Positions 17,060 to 26,326 of a stretch of 64,000 bases of DNA are shown one piece after another; position 1 is the stretch's first letter; the number at the start of each line of letters is the position of its first letter. Source of the DNA: Mesoterricola silvestris (GTDB lineage Bacteria > Acidobacteriota > Holophagae > Holophagales > Holophagaceae); assembly GCF_030295405.1 (NCBI RefSeq), contig NZ_AP027080.1, positions 4,728,501-4,792,500 on the forward strand, written 5' to 3'. A model generated the notes under the pieces. The model searched no databases. It was given only the letters and a program-made list of their open reading frames with translations, and had not been told where the DNA came from. A program made the position numbers and the translations under genes.

Positions 17060-17941
17060 TCAGGCTTCGAGGTGGCTTATGAACTGCATCGGCTCCCCCG
17101 AGGGGGTGAGGAGGACGTTGTCGATGAGTCGGGTGCCGCCCACGACCACCGCGGCGCACAGGGCCGCGGGCCGGTTGATGCCGCCCACGATGGGGTCGAG
17201 GCTGGAGGGGTCCACCACCTGGCAGTACTGCACCTCGCCCGCGGCCTCCATGCTCGCGCGGGCCAGGGCGGCCAGGGCCTCGGCGTCGCGCTCGCCCTTC
17301 TCGAAGGCGGCGGTGGCGGCGAAGAGGCCCCGGCTGATGCCCAGGGCCCGGGCGCGCTCGGCCTCGGTGAGGTAGGCGTTGCGGGAGCTGAGGGCGAGGC
17401 CGTCGCCTTCCCGCACCGTGGGGGCCACGAGGATGTCCACGGGCAGGTTCAGGTCCTTGACCACCCTGCGGATGATGGCGGTCTGCTGGAGATCCTTCTG
17501 GCCGAAGAAGGCCAGGTCGGGCTGCACCATGCTGAAGAGCTTGGCCACCACCGTGGCCACGCCCCGGAAATGCCCGGGGCGGAACGCGCCGCACAGGGCG
17601 TCGGCGATGGGCCCCACGGAAATGGAGGTGCAGAAGCCCGTGGGGTAGACCTCGGCGGCCTCGGGCATGAAGAGGATCGCCACGCCCAGGCGCAGGCAGA
17701 GGTTCTGGTCCCGTTCCAGGTCCCGGGGGTAGCGGGAGAGGTCCTCCCCGGGCCCGAACTGGGTGGGGTTGACGAAGACCGAGACCACCGTGGCGTCGCA
17801 GCGGGCCGTGCTCTGCTTGATGAGGGAGGCGTGCCCCTCGTGCAGGTAGCCCATGGTGGGGACGAAGCCGATGCTCTTGTGGCTTTCCCGGAGCGCCTTG
17901 AGGGCGACCTTCAATTCGGAGATGGTGCGGATGATGCGCAT
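17060..17941 (-). CDS. panC: Pantothenate synthetase
   Basis: This 293-residue enzyme joins pantoate and beta-alanine with ATP. The nucleotidyltransferase motifs are clear: VPTMGYLHEGHASLI, VSVFVNPTQFGPGEDLSRYPR, FGQKDLQQ and the KMSKS-like block SSRNAYLT. Length and order match the family. It begins nine bases after the panB stop, so the pan genes form one operon. Confidence 0.96.
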   Translation of the reverse strand: MRIIRTISELKVALKALRESHKSIGFVPTMGYLHEGHASLIKQSTARCDATVVSVFVNPTQFGPGEDLSRYPRDLERDQNLCLRLGVAILFMPEAAEVYPTGFCTSISVGPIADALCGAFRPGHFRGVATVVAKLFSMVQPDLAFFGQKDLQQTAIIRRVVKDLNLPVDILVAPTVREGDGLALSSRNAYLTEAERARALGISRGLFAATAAFEKGERDAEALAALARASMEAAGEVQYCQVVDPSSLDPIVGGINRPAALCAAVVVGGTRLIDNVLLTPSGEPMQFISHLEA

Positions 17942-17950
17942 TGTATGAAC

Positions 17951-18817
17951 CTAGCGAGTGGGCTTCCAGGCCCTGACCTGATCCCGTGCGGGTTCTGGAA
18001 GCATATAGGACTCCTGGGGTCCTGGGAACCTCCCGGCGCGAACATCCTCGGCCCAATGGACCATGGATTCCGTCAATTGCTCGAAACCGTTCATGTAGGT
18101 CCTGACGAATTTCGCGGAAGGCCCGGGAAGGAGGCCGAGAATATCATGGAAGACGAGCACCTGGCCCGAGCACCCGGGACCGGCGCCGATGCCGATGGTT
18201 GGAATGGTCAATTCCTGGGTGATGCGCTCCGCCAGTTCGGCCGGTATCCCCTCCAGCACCACGGCGAAGCACCCGGCGTCCTGGATGCGCAGGGCGTCCT
18301 CCAGGAGTTCCACCGCCGCCCGGGCCTCCCGCCCCTGCACCTTGAAGCCCCCCATGGCGTTCAGGCTCTGGGGCGTGAGCCCCAGGTGGCCCATGACGGG
18401 GATCTCCGCCTCCACCAGGGCCCGGATGACCGGCACCCGCCGGGCCCCGCCCTCCAGCTTCACCCCCTGGGCCCCGCTGCGGATGAAGCCCCCGGCGTTG
18501 CGCAGGGTGTCCTCCACCCCCAGATGGAAGCTCAGGTACGGCATGTCCACCACCAGCAGGGCCCGGGGCCGGGTGCGGGCCACGGCCTCCAGGTGGTGGG
18601 CCATCATGGCCAGGGTGACCGGAAGGGTGTTCTCGAAGCCCAGGCAGACGTTGCCCACGCTGTCGCCCACCAGCACCACGTCCACGCCCGAGGCGTCGGC
18701 GATGCGCGCGGTGACGGCGTCGTAGGCGGTGGTCATGACGATCCGCTCGCGTCCGTCCCGCATGCGCTGCAGGTCGGGGACGGTCACGGATCGGGTGGGG
18801 ACGGGGGCATGGCTCAT
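17951..18817 (-). CDS. panB: 3-methyl-2-oxobutanoate hydroxymethyltransferase
   Basis: The 288-residue ketopantoate synthase contains MTTAYDAVTARIADASGVDVVLVGDSVGN, with the metal-binding Asp, VDMPYLSFH, VKLEGG, MGHLGLTPQS and IGIGAGPGCSGQVLV. It forms the first committed step of pantothenate synthesis. Its ATG overlaps the stop of the large STAND/TPR gene upstream (ATGA), so translation of panB is coupled to that protein, which is an unusual partner. Confidence 0.96.
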   Translation of the reverse strand: MSHAPVPTRSVTVPDLQRMRDGRERIVMTTAYDAVTARIADASGVDVVLVGDSVGNVCLGFENTLPVTLAMMAHHLEAVARTRPRALLVVDMPYLSFHLGVEDTLRNAGGFIRSGAQGVKLEGGARRVPVIRALVEAEIPVMGHLGLTPQSLNAMGGFKVQGREARAAVELLEDALRIQDAGCFAVVLEGIPAELAERITQELTIPTIGIGAGPGCSGQVLVFHDILGLLPGPSAKFVRTYMNGFEQLTESMVHWAEDVRAGRFPGPQESYMLPEPARDQVRAWKPTR

Positions 18818-21800
18818 GGGTTCACCCTGGGGGACGGCACCGGAGGCAGGTTCGCCTGCGTGGGGCTCCAGTCTGCCAGAGGATCCGATTTGGCGGGCAG
18901 GACGAACCGGATGCCCGCGGCCTCCACGGCCCGGCGGAACCCGTGGATGTCGGGCCTGGCCAGGAAGCTCGCCTCGAAGTGGGACGGCAGGCGCGTCCAC
19001 AGTTCCTGGAGGGCGGGCAGGGCGTCCTGGATGCGGCTCCGGGCCCCCAGCTTCTCCCCCTGGGCCAGGAGGAGCTCCGAACTCCGCGTCTCGGCCTCCA
19101 GCACCTGGGCGGGGAATTTCAGCTCCCGGGCCAGGGCCACCACGTCGCCCCAGGCCAGGAGAGCCTCGGAGACCACGGCCTCGGAGGTCCCCGACCGGGA
19201 CAGGAGCAGGGCGTGGGCGCGGTGCCATTCCAGCTCCAGCCACCGCGAACCCGAGCCCTCCACCGGACCCTTGAGCCGCTCCAGGTGCACCCAGGCCGAT
19301 TCCGGGGCCCCCTGGCCCGCATCCAGGGTCTCGGCCTGGATGCAGCGCAGCCGCGCCAGGCCCTCCCGCCAGAGGAACCCCGCTTCGCCGAAGCGGTTGG
19401 CGGCCTCCAGGTACATGCGCCGCGCCTCCCGCCAGGATTCCTTGAACGCGGCGAGCTCGCCGCCCAGGAAGACCCCCTCGGCCACGTCCAGGGGCGTCGC
19501 CGCCAGCGAGGACCCCTCCGAGGCCTCCACCAGCAGGAATTCCGCCTGGACGAAATCCCCCATGGCCGCGAGGGTGCGGGCCTTCCAGGTGAGCGCCCGC
19601 GAGGCCATGGGGCGGTCGCCCATGGCCTGGTAGCGGCGCAGGGCGCTGTCCAGGTGGGCCTGGGCGGGCCCCAGCACCTGCTGGGCGCTGCGCAGCATGC
19701 CCAGGTCCAGGTGGCACTGAGCCTTGAGCCCCGCGTCGTCCAGGGCCCGGGCGAAGCCCAGCCCCTCCTCGAAGAACTGGCCCGCGGCCTCCAGCTGGCC
19801 CAGGCCCAGGTGCGCCTGGCCCAGGGCCTCGGCCACGCCCGCCAGGCGCCGGCGGTCCCCCTCGTGCTCCAGGAACCGCTTGGCGGCGCCCAGGGAGGCC
19901 AGGGCGCGCTGGAACTGGGCCCGGTGGCCCTGGACCCGCCCCTGCTCCAGGAGCAGGGCCACCTCGTCCCGGTGGCCGGCGCCGGCGCCCTTCTGGGCCA
20001 GGAGCGACAGGCCCTCTTCCAGGGCCCGCAGGGCCTTGGTGCCCGCGCCCTGGGCCATGTGGAGCCGGCCCAGGGCCAGGCGCAGCCGGGGCTGTTCGGC
20101 GTGGAAGGGATGGTCGGCCAGGCAGGCCGCGGCCATGCGGATGGACTGGTGCGCGTCCCGGAAGCGGCGCTGGCGGATCTCCAGGAAGGCCTTCTTGCGG
20201 TGCAGCCGCGCCACCTGCTCCTCCTCCTCGGCGCCGGGCCCCGGCTCCCCCAGGGCGCGGCTGGCCTGATCCAGGGCCTCCCAGGCCAGGTCGTAGGGCG
20301 AACGGTCGCCGGCCACCTCCCAGGCCACCCGGCCCCGGGACCACGCGTCCGCGAGGAACTCCCAAAGCCGGGCCCGCTGGCGCGGGTCCGGGCCCAGGTC
20401 CAGGGCCTCGGCCACCACCTCCTGGGCCTCCAGGGGCCCGGGCAGCTCCCTCTCCACGGCCGCCACCACCTGGGCCAGGGCCCGGTCGCGGCCCTGGGCG
20501 CAGGCCTGGAGGCGCACGGCGAAGGCGGGATTCCGGCCCTCCTCCTCCATCGCCTTCACCAGGGCCCCGGCCAGCGCCGGCAGCGCGTCCGGGGCGGTGC
20601 GGCCGAGGATCAGGTCCCGCACCTGGCCATCGGGAAGGCGATGGCGCCCCTCCGCCAGGAGCGCCAGCCTCGCGCCCACCAGGGACTGGAGGGGCGCCTC
20701 CGCGGCGTCCGCGTCCAGGCCCAGGGCCCGCACCAGGGTGGCGTGGGCCAGGGGCGCCCCGGCCAGGGCGAGGAGGCGCGCGGCCGCCAGGGCGGCGGGT
20801 TCCAGCCGGTCCAGGCGCCCCGCGAGGATGGCCTGCTTGCGGCTTTCCTGGGTGTCCAGGGCCGGGGCCTCCCCCCCGGGGCAGGTCCAGCGCCCGCCCT
20901 CCCAGACCAGGAGCCCCTCCAGGATGGCCATTTCCAGGATGCCCTGGAGCAGGCCGGGGTTGCCCAGGCTGGCCTGGCAGGCCTCGGCCTCGAAGGCCGG
21001 GGGCAGATCGCGGGGGCCCAGCAGGTCCCCCAGCACCTCCAGGAGCCGGGCGTCCTCCAGGCGGTCCAGCACGACGGTGGCCGCGGCCTCCTGGTTGCGC
21101 ATGGACTCCAGGTAGGACTTCAGCCCCTGGCAGGTGCCCATGCCCCGGAAGGAAAGGAGCCAGGGCACCCGGGTATGCCCCGCCAGGCTCCGCAGCAGAT
21201 CCAGGATCTCGGGCGTCACCCGCTCCAGGCCCCGCACCTGGACGAGCCGGGGATGGCGCGCGTGGGCGTAGTCCAGGGCGCCCACGGCGGCCTCCACCTC
21301 CTCCACGTCCAGCTTGCGGTCCGCGAAACCCGGCCTGCGGCCCCCGCGCAGGAAGGCGAAGGTGGCCATGCGGCGGGCCAGGGCCTTGGCCAGGGCGGGC
21401 TCGGCGGCGTAGAGGTCCGCCTCCAGCCCGGCGATGGCCTCCTGGAGCAGGCGCCCCAGGAACTCGCCGGCCTTCTCCCCCGGGAGCAGCTCGATGGAGA
21501 CCACCCACATCCCCTCGGACTCCGCGGCGGCGGCGGTCCAGTCGCAGAGACGATCGTGGCCCAGGCCGTCCTCGCCCAGGAGGAGCAGCACCCGCTCCAT
21601 GGGCACGCTGGACCCCAGGCCGAACATCAGCGACTTGGTGTAGGTCCGTTCCTGGGACCGGCCGCGCATGGGGCACCCCGGGGCCTCCATGAGCTCCGGG
21701 GCCTGCTCCCAGAGGCGGGCGTTCCCCCGGCCCTGGGGCGGTTCATCGGGAAGCGCGGCCAGGCCGTCGTGCCCCCAGGGCGCCGTGCCCAGCACCCGGG

Positions 21801-22230
21801 GCACCTGGATCCGCCCCGGCTTGACGCCGATGACCTCCGGGGAGAGCAGCCGCGGGAAGCGCGAGCGCCCCATGGCCTCCCGCACCGCGCACACGAGGCT
21901 CTCCCGGCCGGCCAGATCCTCGTCGCCCCAGAGCCGCAGGAAGGGGACCCCGTCCAGGCCCTGGAGGAACCAGGCGACCTTGTCGTCGAAGCCCAGGTGG
22001 CACACCGGCGGGTCCGCCGGCTCGCCCTGGCCGAACCGCTCCAGGAAGCCCGCCTTGATGGCGTCCAGCCCCTTGGGTCCGGGCAGGGGCTCCCACAGTT
22101 GGAGCAGGTTCCGGGGACCGTCCCCGTCCCGCCGCACGATCCACCACGTGCACCCCTGGCTCCCCTCCGGCACGGGCAGCTCCTGCACCGCCTGGTACCA
22201 GCGCCCGCCCAGCCTCCAGCCCCGGCTCAC
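18814..22230 (-). CDS. STAND/AAA-like TPR protein with degenerate ATPase motifs
   Basis: About 1138 residues from GTG 22230; the frame stays open to 22362, so the start is uncertain. The layout resembles MalT/PknK-type STAND proteins. An N-terminal ~100 residues recall a worn kinase N-lobe or adaptor. A P-loop-like region follows at ~218-226, then a winged-helix-like middle, then many TPR-type helical repeats from ~560 to the end. The Walker A equivalent reads LLLLGEDGLGHDR, with His and Asp where Lys and Ser/Thr are expected. The Walker B equivalent, RLVQVRGLER, lacks the acidic pair. It may therefore be a pseudo-ATPase scaffold. No DNA-binding or membrane domain is obvious. It overlaps panB by four bases. 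Confidence 0.6.
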   Translation of the reverse strand: MSRGWRLGGRWYQAVQELPVPEGSQGCTWWIVRRDGDGPRNLLQLWEPLPGPKGLDAIKAGFLERFGQGEPADPPVCHLGFDDKVAWFLQGLDGVPFLRLWGDEDLAGRESLVCAVREAMGRSRFPRLLSPEVIGVKPGRIQVPRVLGTAPWGHDGLAALPDEPPQGRGNARLWEQAPELMEAPGCPMRGRSQERTYTKSLMFGLGSSVPMERVLLLLGEDGLGHDRLCDWTAAAAESEGMWVVSIELLPGEKAGEFLGRLLQEAIAGLEADLYAAEPALAKALARRMATFAFLRGGRRPGFADRKLDVEEVEAAVGALDYAHARHPRLVQVRGLERVTPEILDLLRSLAGHTRVPWLLSFRGMGTCQGLKSYLESMRNQEAAATVVLDRLEDARLLEVLGDLLGPRDLPPAFEAEACQASLGNPGLLQGILEMAILEGLLVWEGGRWTCPGGEAPALDTQESRKQAILAGRLDRLEPAALAAARLLALAGAPLAHATLVRALGLDADAAEAPLQSLVGARLALLAEGRHRLPDGQVRDLILGRTAPDALPALAGALVKAMEEEGRNPAFAVRLQACAQGRDRALAQVVAAVERELPGPLEAQEVVAEALDLGPDPRQRARLWEFLADAWSRGRVAWEVAGDRSPYDLAWEALDQASRALGEPGPGAEEEEQVARLHRKKAFLEIRQRRFRDAHQSIRMAAACLADHPFHAEQPRLRLALGRLHMAQGAGTKALRALEEGLSLLAQKGAGAGHRDEVALLLEQGRVQGHRAQFQRALASLGAAKRFLEHEGDRRRLAGVAEALGQAHLGLGQLEAAGQFFEEGLGFARALDDAGLKAQCHLDLGMLRSAQQVLGPAQAHLDSALRRYQAMGDRPMASRALTWKARTLAAMGDFVQAEFLLVEASEGSSLAATPLDVAEGVFLGGELAAFKESWREARRMYLEAANRFGEAGFLWREGLARLRCIQAETLDAGQGAPESAWVHLERLKGPVEGSGSRWLELEWHRAHALLLSRSGTSEAVVSEALLAWGDVVALARELKFPAQVLEAETRSSELLLAQGEKLGARSRIQDALPALQELWTRLPSHFEASFLARPDIHGFRRAVEAAGIRFVLPAKSDPLADWSPTQANLPPVPSPRVNP

Positions 22231-22407
22231 CGGTACCTGCCGCGGGGGGGGCGAATCGCATGGGTCATGGGCGGATTCTAGCAGTGCCCCGGCCCGGGCC
22301 CCCCACAAACACGATGCCGCCATCGTGTTTAGAACCGCGCCAGCCGTAGCCTTGAGCGGCATTTTTTCCTTTGACGGATATGCGAGTGAAACGCAGAATC
22401 AAATTCA

Positions 22408-22454
22408 TTGGATGTCACAAGAAGGGTTCCAACGTGGCACGAAGTTCCTATAGT
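22408..22454 (+). promoter_or_regulatory. Possible promoter region of the respiratory operon
   Basis: TTCCAA (22427-22432) and TATAGT (22449-22454) are spaced by 16 bases and could be -35/-10 boxes. Just upstream, TTGGATGTCACAA (22408-22420) is a loose TTG-N7-CAA dyad, one base shorter than a CRP/FNR-type site. This AT-richer 230-base gap is the only place for a promoter of the 13-gene operon. The assignment is weak. Confidence 0.3.
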
Positions 22455-22490
22455 TGTGGTACCAACCAAGGTCAATTCGGAGCGTGCTAG

Positions 22491-23936
22491 ATGGCACAAA
22501 GCGTTGAACTTACCAACCGATGGGATACCCGCCTCGCCGCGTGGGCGGACGAGGAGCACAGCGCCTCCAAGCGCTTCCTCATCAGCGCCGCCGTGTGGGC
22601 CCTGGTGGGAACCCTGTTCGGCTTGATCGCCGCCTCGGAATACTACTGGCCCGACCTGGTGCACAACCTCCCCCAGCTGCAGTTCGGGCGCCTGCGCCCC
22701 ACCCACGTGAACGTCGTGGCCTTCGGCTTCATCTCCATGGCCAACGTCGGCGCCATCTTCTACGTCATCCCCGAACTGTGCCGCACGCGCCTGTTCAGCG
22801 AGCGCTGGGGCAACGTGCTCATGGTGGCCTGGAACAGCGTCATCCTCCTGGGGATCCTCTGCCTCACCAACGGCATCACCGAGGGCCGGGAGTACGCCGA
22901 GCTGCCCTGGTTCCTGGACCTGGCCATGATGGCCGCCCTCATCCTCTACATCGTCCTGGTGTGGGGCACCGTCCTCAACCGCAAGGAGAAGCAGCTCTAC
23001 GTCTCCATCTGGTACATCGCCGGCACCACGCTGTGGTTCCCCGTGGTCTACCTCATCGGGAACCGCGTCTTCTTCGCCGTGCCCGGCATCGGCGACGCCA
23101 TCGCGAACTGGTTCTACGGCCACAACATCCTGGGCCTCTGGTTCACCACCAACGGCATCGGGCTGCTCTACTACTTCCTCCCCAAGATCACCCGGAACCC
23201 GCTCTACTCGCACCTCCTGTCCATCGTGGGCTTCAGCACCATCGCCATGTTCTACACCCCCACGGGCACCCACCACCTCCTGCAGAGCCCGGTGCCGGAA
23301 TGGCTCAAGGCCGTGGCCGTCATCTCCTCCGTGATGCTGCTGGTGCCGGTCATGAGCGTGCTGGTGAACTTCTTCCTGACCATGAAGGGCAAGTGGTCCA
23401 TGATGACCACCCACCTGCCCCTGCGGTTCTTCGTGACGGCCCTGGGCTTCTACTTCCTCACCTGCTTCACGGGCCCCTTCCAGGCCACCCGCTGGATCAA
23501 CTGGTACCTGCACTTCACCCACTGGGTGGTGGGCCACGCCCACTTCGCCCTGCTGGGCACCTTCGGGTTCGTGGGCTGGGGCGCCATCTACTACGTGGCG
23601 CCCCGGGTCTCGGGCCGGCAGTGGTACTCCCGCCGCCTGGCCAACGCGCACTACTGGCTCTCGCTCATCGGCACCGTCCTCATGATCGTGGCGCTGACCG
23701 TGGGCGGCCTCATCCAGGCCTCGGCCTGGGAGGAGGGGATCCCCGTCTACCGGGGCGTGATCATGGTGGCCCCCTTCATGCTGATGCGGGCCTTCTCCGG
23801 ACTGCTCATCGTGCTGGGCCAGGTGCTCTTCCTCTACAACGTGGTCAAGACTCTGGTGTTCGCGGAAGCGTCCCTGGAAGGGCCCCTGGAGGAACCCGCC
23901 GCCGTCCTTCCCCAGTCCGCCGCCGTGCGCAGCTAA
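22491..23936 (+). CDS. ccoN: cbb3-type cytochrome c oxidase subunit I
   Basis: This 481-residue heme-copper oxidase core of the C (cbb3) family has about 12 membrane helices. The low-spin heme ligand His72 sits in RLRPTHVNVVAFGF. The active site is seen as WFYGHNILGLWFTTN, the CuB histidine pair in PTGTHHLLQSPVPEW, and the closing HFTHWVVGHAHFALLG, which holds high-spin and second low-spin heme ligands. It reduces O2 to water, typically at low oxygen. GGAG at 22479 sets the start. It leads the operon ccoN-ccoO and on through the Rieske/cytochrome b genes. Confidence 0.95.
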   Translation: MAQSVELTNRWDTRLAAWADEEHSASKRFLISAAVWALVGTLFGLIAASEYYWPDLVHNLPQLQFGRLRPTHVNVVAFGFISMANVGAIFYVIPELCRTRLFSERWGNVLMVAWNSVILLGILCLTNGITEGREYAELPWFLDLAMMAALILYIVLVWGTVLNRKEKQLYVSIWYIAGTTLWFPVVYLIGNRVFFAVPGIGDAIANWFYGHNILGLWFTTNGIGLLYYFLPKITRNPLYSHLLSIVGFSTIAMFYTPTGTHHLLQSPVPEWLKAVAVISSVMLLVPVMSVLVNFFLTMKGKWSMMTTHLPLRFFVTALGFYFLTCFTGPFQATRWINWYLHFTHWVVGHAHFALLGTFGFVGWGAIYYVAPRVSGRQWYSRRLANAHYWLSLIGTVLMIVALTVGGLIQASAWEEGIPVYRGVIMVAPFMLMRAFSGLLIVLGQVLFLYNVVKTLVFAEASLEGPLEEPAAVLPQSAAVRS

Positions 23937-23946
23937 GAGGAGCTCC

Positions 23947-25158
23947 ATGACCACCCAGCGAGCCAACTACCTCTACCCCGCCCTCGGGCTCACCCTCATC
24001 ATGGCCTCCATCATCTTCGTGGTGGTCCTGGTGCCCCGGTGGACCTTCAAGCCCCCCGAACCCCGGGACCTGCGGGACTACACCACCCAGGAGCTGCGGG
24101 GCCGGGAGATCTACAAGCGCGAGGGCTGCTGGTACTGCCACTCCATGGTGAGCCGGCCCCAGGACTGGGACCACGGCCGCCGCTCCAAGTCCTCGGACTA
24201 CTTCTACGACGCCTACCACCTCCTGGGCTCCGAGCGCACCGGTCCGGACCTCGCCAACATCGGCGGCAAGTTCCCGGACCAGTACCACATGCTCCACCAC
24301 AAGAACCCGCGCTACGTGAAGCCCGGGTCCATCATGCCCCGGTACGACTACCTCACCGAGCAGGAGCTCACGGACCTCACCGCCTTCCTCCAGAGCCTCG
24401 GCCCCTACGGCACCCGCGCCCTGGACGTGAAGGACGGCAAGGCGAAGTACGCGGCCAACGGCGAGACGAAGTGGGCCAAGGTGCGCGACTACACCTGGGT
24501 GGGCGGCGAGCTCAACGGGCTCACCGAGAAGGTGGCCATGTGGAAGCTGGACGTGGCCCAGCAGCGGGCCCTCAACGAGGAGCTGTACGGCGAGCACCTG
24601 GAGGTGCCCTTCAAGTACACCGCGGAGATCGAGGAGCTGATGTACGGCTCCAGCCACGAGGCCGCCAACGCCAAGGGCGCCCTCCAGGGGCTGGCCACCC
24701 CGGCCTTCCCCAACAAGGAGGCCCTGGAGGAGGCCCGGAACGCGGATCCCGACGTGCGGGCCTGGAAGGAGAACAGCTTCAAGGAGGGCGAGATCACCGA
24801 CAAGAACCGCCTCCTGGCCAACTACGGCAAGGGCCTGTTCAACAACCAGTGCTCCCCCTGCCACGGCGTGGCCGGCAACGGCAAGGGCCAGGCCGCCTTC
24901 ACCATGACCAAGCGCCCCGCCAATTTCGACGAGGACAAGTTCGCCACCTACACCACCGACACCTGGTACTGGCGCATCAGCCGCGGCGTGCCCGGCACCC
25001 AGATGCCGCGGTGGGAGTACACCCTGGACGCGAACCAGCGGCTCACCCTCACCGCCTTCCTCAAGTACGTCGCCCAGAACAAGGGCCTGGGCAAGCTCCA
25101 GGGCGCGGAGAGCAACTACGAGAAGGCTCCCGTCCCCGCCGCCGCCCCGGCCAAGTGA
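23947..25158 (+). CDS. ccoO: CcoO-like monoheme subunit with extra C-terminal cytochrome c domain
   Basis: This 403-residue protein has one N-terminal membrane anchor (residues 11-30) and two CXXCH sites: Cys61-Cys64-His65 in GCWYCHSMVSRP, the CcoO signature, and Cys302-Cys305-His306 in QCSPCHGVAG. Likely axial methionines are Met130 (GSIMPRYDY) and Met353 (TQMPRWE). Ordinary CcoO (~200-240 residues) has only the first heme, so the last ~120 residues are an added CcoP-like domain joined by a charged linker. No separate membrane CcoP gene follows, so this fusion may replace it in feeding electrons to CcoN. Confidence 0.88.
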   Translation: MTTQRANYLYPALGLTLIMASIIFVVVLVPRWTFKPPEPRDLRDYTTQELRGREIYKREGCWYCHSMVSRPQDWDHGRRSKSSDYFYDAYHLLGSERTGPDLANIGGKFPDQYHMLHHKNPRYVKPGSIMPRYDYLTEQELTDLTAFLQSLGPYGTRALDVKDGKAKYAANGETKWAKVRDYTWVGGELNGLTEKVAMWKLDVAQQRALNEELYGEHLEVPFKYTAEIEELMYGSSHEAANAKGALQGLATPAFPNKEALEEARNADPDVRAWKENSFKEGEITDKNRLLANYGKGLFNNQCSPCHGVAGNGKGQAAFTMTKRPANFDEDKFATYTTDTWYWRISRGVPGTQMPRWEYTLDANQRLTLTAFLKYVAQNKGLGKLQGAESNYEKAPVPAAAPAK

Positions 25159-25165
25159 GGTGCCC

Positions 25166-25339
25166 ATGACCAACGATCCCACCAAGGACACCAAGGACAC
25201 CAAGGAAGACGAGGACCTCATGGAGGAGGTGTCCGGCACCAAGGTCGGCCACGGCAAGGCCCCCTTCGCCCTCGTGATCATGTACCTCATCATCCTGGTC
25301 TGGGCCGTGCTGGCCTGGATCCGGCCCAGCGGAACCTAG
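25166..25339 (+). CDS. Small single-pass membrane protein, cbb3-associated
   Basis: The 57-residue product has a very hydrophilic start with three ThrLysAsp-like repeats (residues 5-13), then one membrane helix, APFALVIMYLIILVWAVLAWI. The position after ccoO matches CcoQ or the N-terminal anchor of CcoP, and the stretch GHGKAPFALVIMYLI vaguely recalls the CcoP anchor. It starts seven bases after the ccoO stop with AGGTG upstream. It is possibly a CcoP remnant whose heme part moved to CcoO. No catalytic residue is seen. Confidence 0.7.
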   Translation: MTNDPTKDTKDTKEDEDLMEEVSGTKVGHGKAPFALVIMYLIILVWAVLAWIRPSGT

Positions 25340-25348
25340 GAGCGGTTG

Positions 25349-26317
25349 ATGCGCAAATCCCTCCTCCTCCTGCCCCTGCTCCTCCTGGCCTGCGCCGACA
25401 AGGGCCTCTCCACCCGCCGCGGCGCGGGCGGGGAGGTGGTCCTGTCGGCCTCCGCGGCGCCCGCGGGCCTGGAGCCCGGGGCCGAGACCCCCTACCCCCT
25501 GGGCCTGCCCTCCGCCCTCAAGGGCCGGGCCACGTACACCGCCAACTGCGCCTCCTGCCACGGCACCCTCCTCACCGCCGCCGAGGCCGCCGAGATCAAG
25601 AAGCAGGCCGCCCTGCCCCCCACCCACGCCGACTACGGCGCCAAGGTGCGGGAACTGGCCGCCGAAGGGCGCTGGCCCGTGATGCCCCCCAAGGTCGGGC
25701 CCGACTTCACCAGCCGCGCCTGGCGCTTCCAGCGCACCCCCAGCCAGCTGTACCGCCTCATCGCCTTCGGCCGGGCCCCGAGGCTGGAAGGGGATCCCGC
25801 CAAGGGCTTCTACGCCCACCCCGGCCCCTCGGGAAAGCCGGGCGAAGGCTGGATGCACGCCATCAAGGACCTGCGCGGGGACCAGCTGGTGGCCACCGGG
25901 GATCCGGTGCCCGTGTGGAACGCCGTCTACTACGTGTGGAGCCGCGCCATCGCCGCGGCCAGCCCCACCCAGTTCAAGGACGTGTGGGACATGTACGGCC
26001 AGAACTGCTCGGTGTGCCATGGGGACACCGCCCAGGGCAACGGCCCCCTGGCCCGCACCCTGAACCCGCCCCCCTTCGATTTCTCCAACCGCAAGGCCCT
26101 GGCCCAGAGCACCGACGCCTTCCTCTTCTGGCGCATCTCGGAAGGCGGCCAGTTCAAGACCATCCCCCTCTCGGTGCGGGAGTCCATGACGCCCGAATCG
26201 CTCCAGCAGTTCGTCCACCAGTGGTCCGCCATGCCCAGCTGGCGGGGGGTCCTCACCGAGGACCAGCGCTGGATGCTGGTGGACGGCGTCCGCAGCCGCA
26301 CGTATGAGCACGAATAG
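25349..26317 (+). CDS. Diheme cytochrome c lipoprotein
   Basis: This 322-residue exported lipoprotein has a signal MRKSLLLLPLLLLAC with lipobox Cys14. It has two CXXCH sites: Cys67-Cys70-His71 in NCASCHGTLL and Cys220-Cys223-His224 in NCSVCHGDTAQGNG. Each lies in its own cytochrome c fold. The second domain's likely axial Met is in AMPSW near the end. It would sit on the periplasmic face and could carry electrons between the Rieske/cytochrome b module and the oxidase. ATG 25349 is preferred over the TTG just before it because AGGAGCG is well placed. Confidence 0.85.
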   Translation: MRKSLLLLPLLLLACADKGLSTRRGAGGEVVLSASAAPAGLEPGAETPYPLGLPSALKGRATYTANCASCHGTLLTAAEAAEIKKQAALPPTHADYGAKVRELAAEGRWPVMPPKVGPDFTSRAWRFQRTPSQLYRLIAFGRAPRLEGDPAKGFYAHPGPSGKPGEGWMHAIKDLRGDQLVATGDPVPVWNAVYYVWSRAIAAASPTQFKDVWDMYGQNCSVCHGDTAQGNGPLARTLNPPPFDFSNRKALAQSTDAFLFWRISEGGQFKTIPLSVRESMTPESLQQFVHQWSAMPSWRGVLTEDQRWMLVDGVRSRTYEHE

Positions 26318-26326
26318 GAGAGTGTG

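Noticed and set aside
22435..22448. TGGCACGAAGTTCC upstream of ccoN resembling a sigma-54 promoter
   Set aside because: The spacing is one base short and the -12 box lacks the required GC, so it does not meet the consensus.
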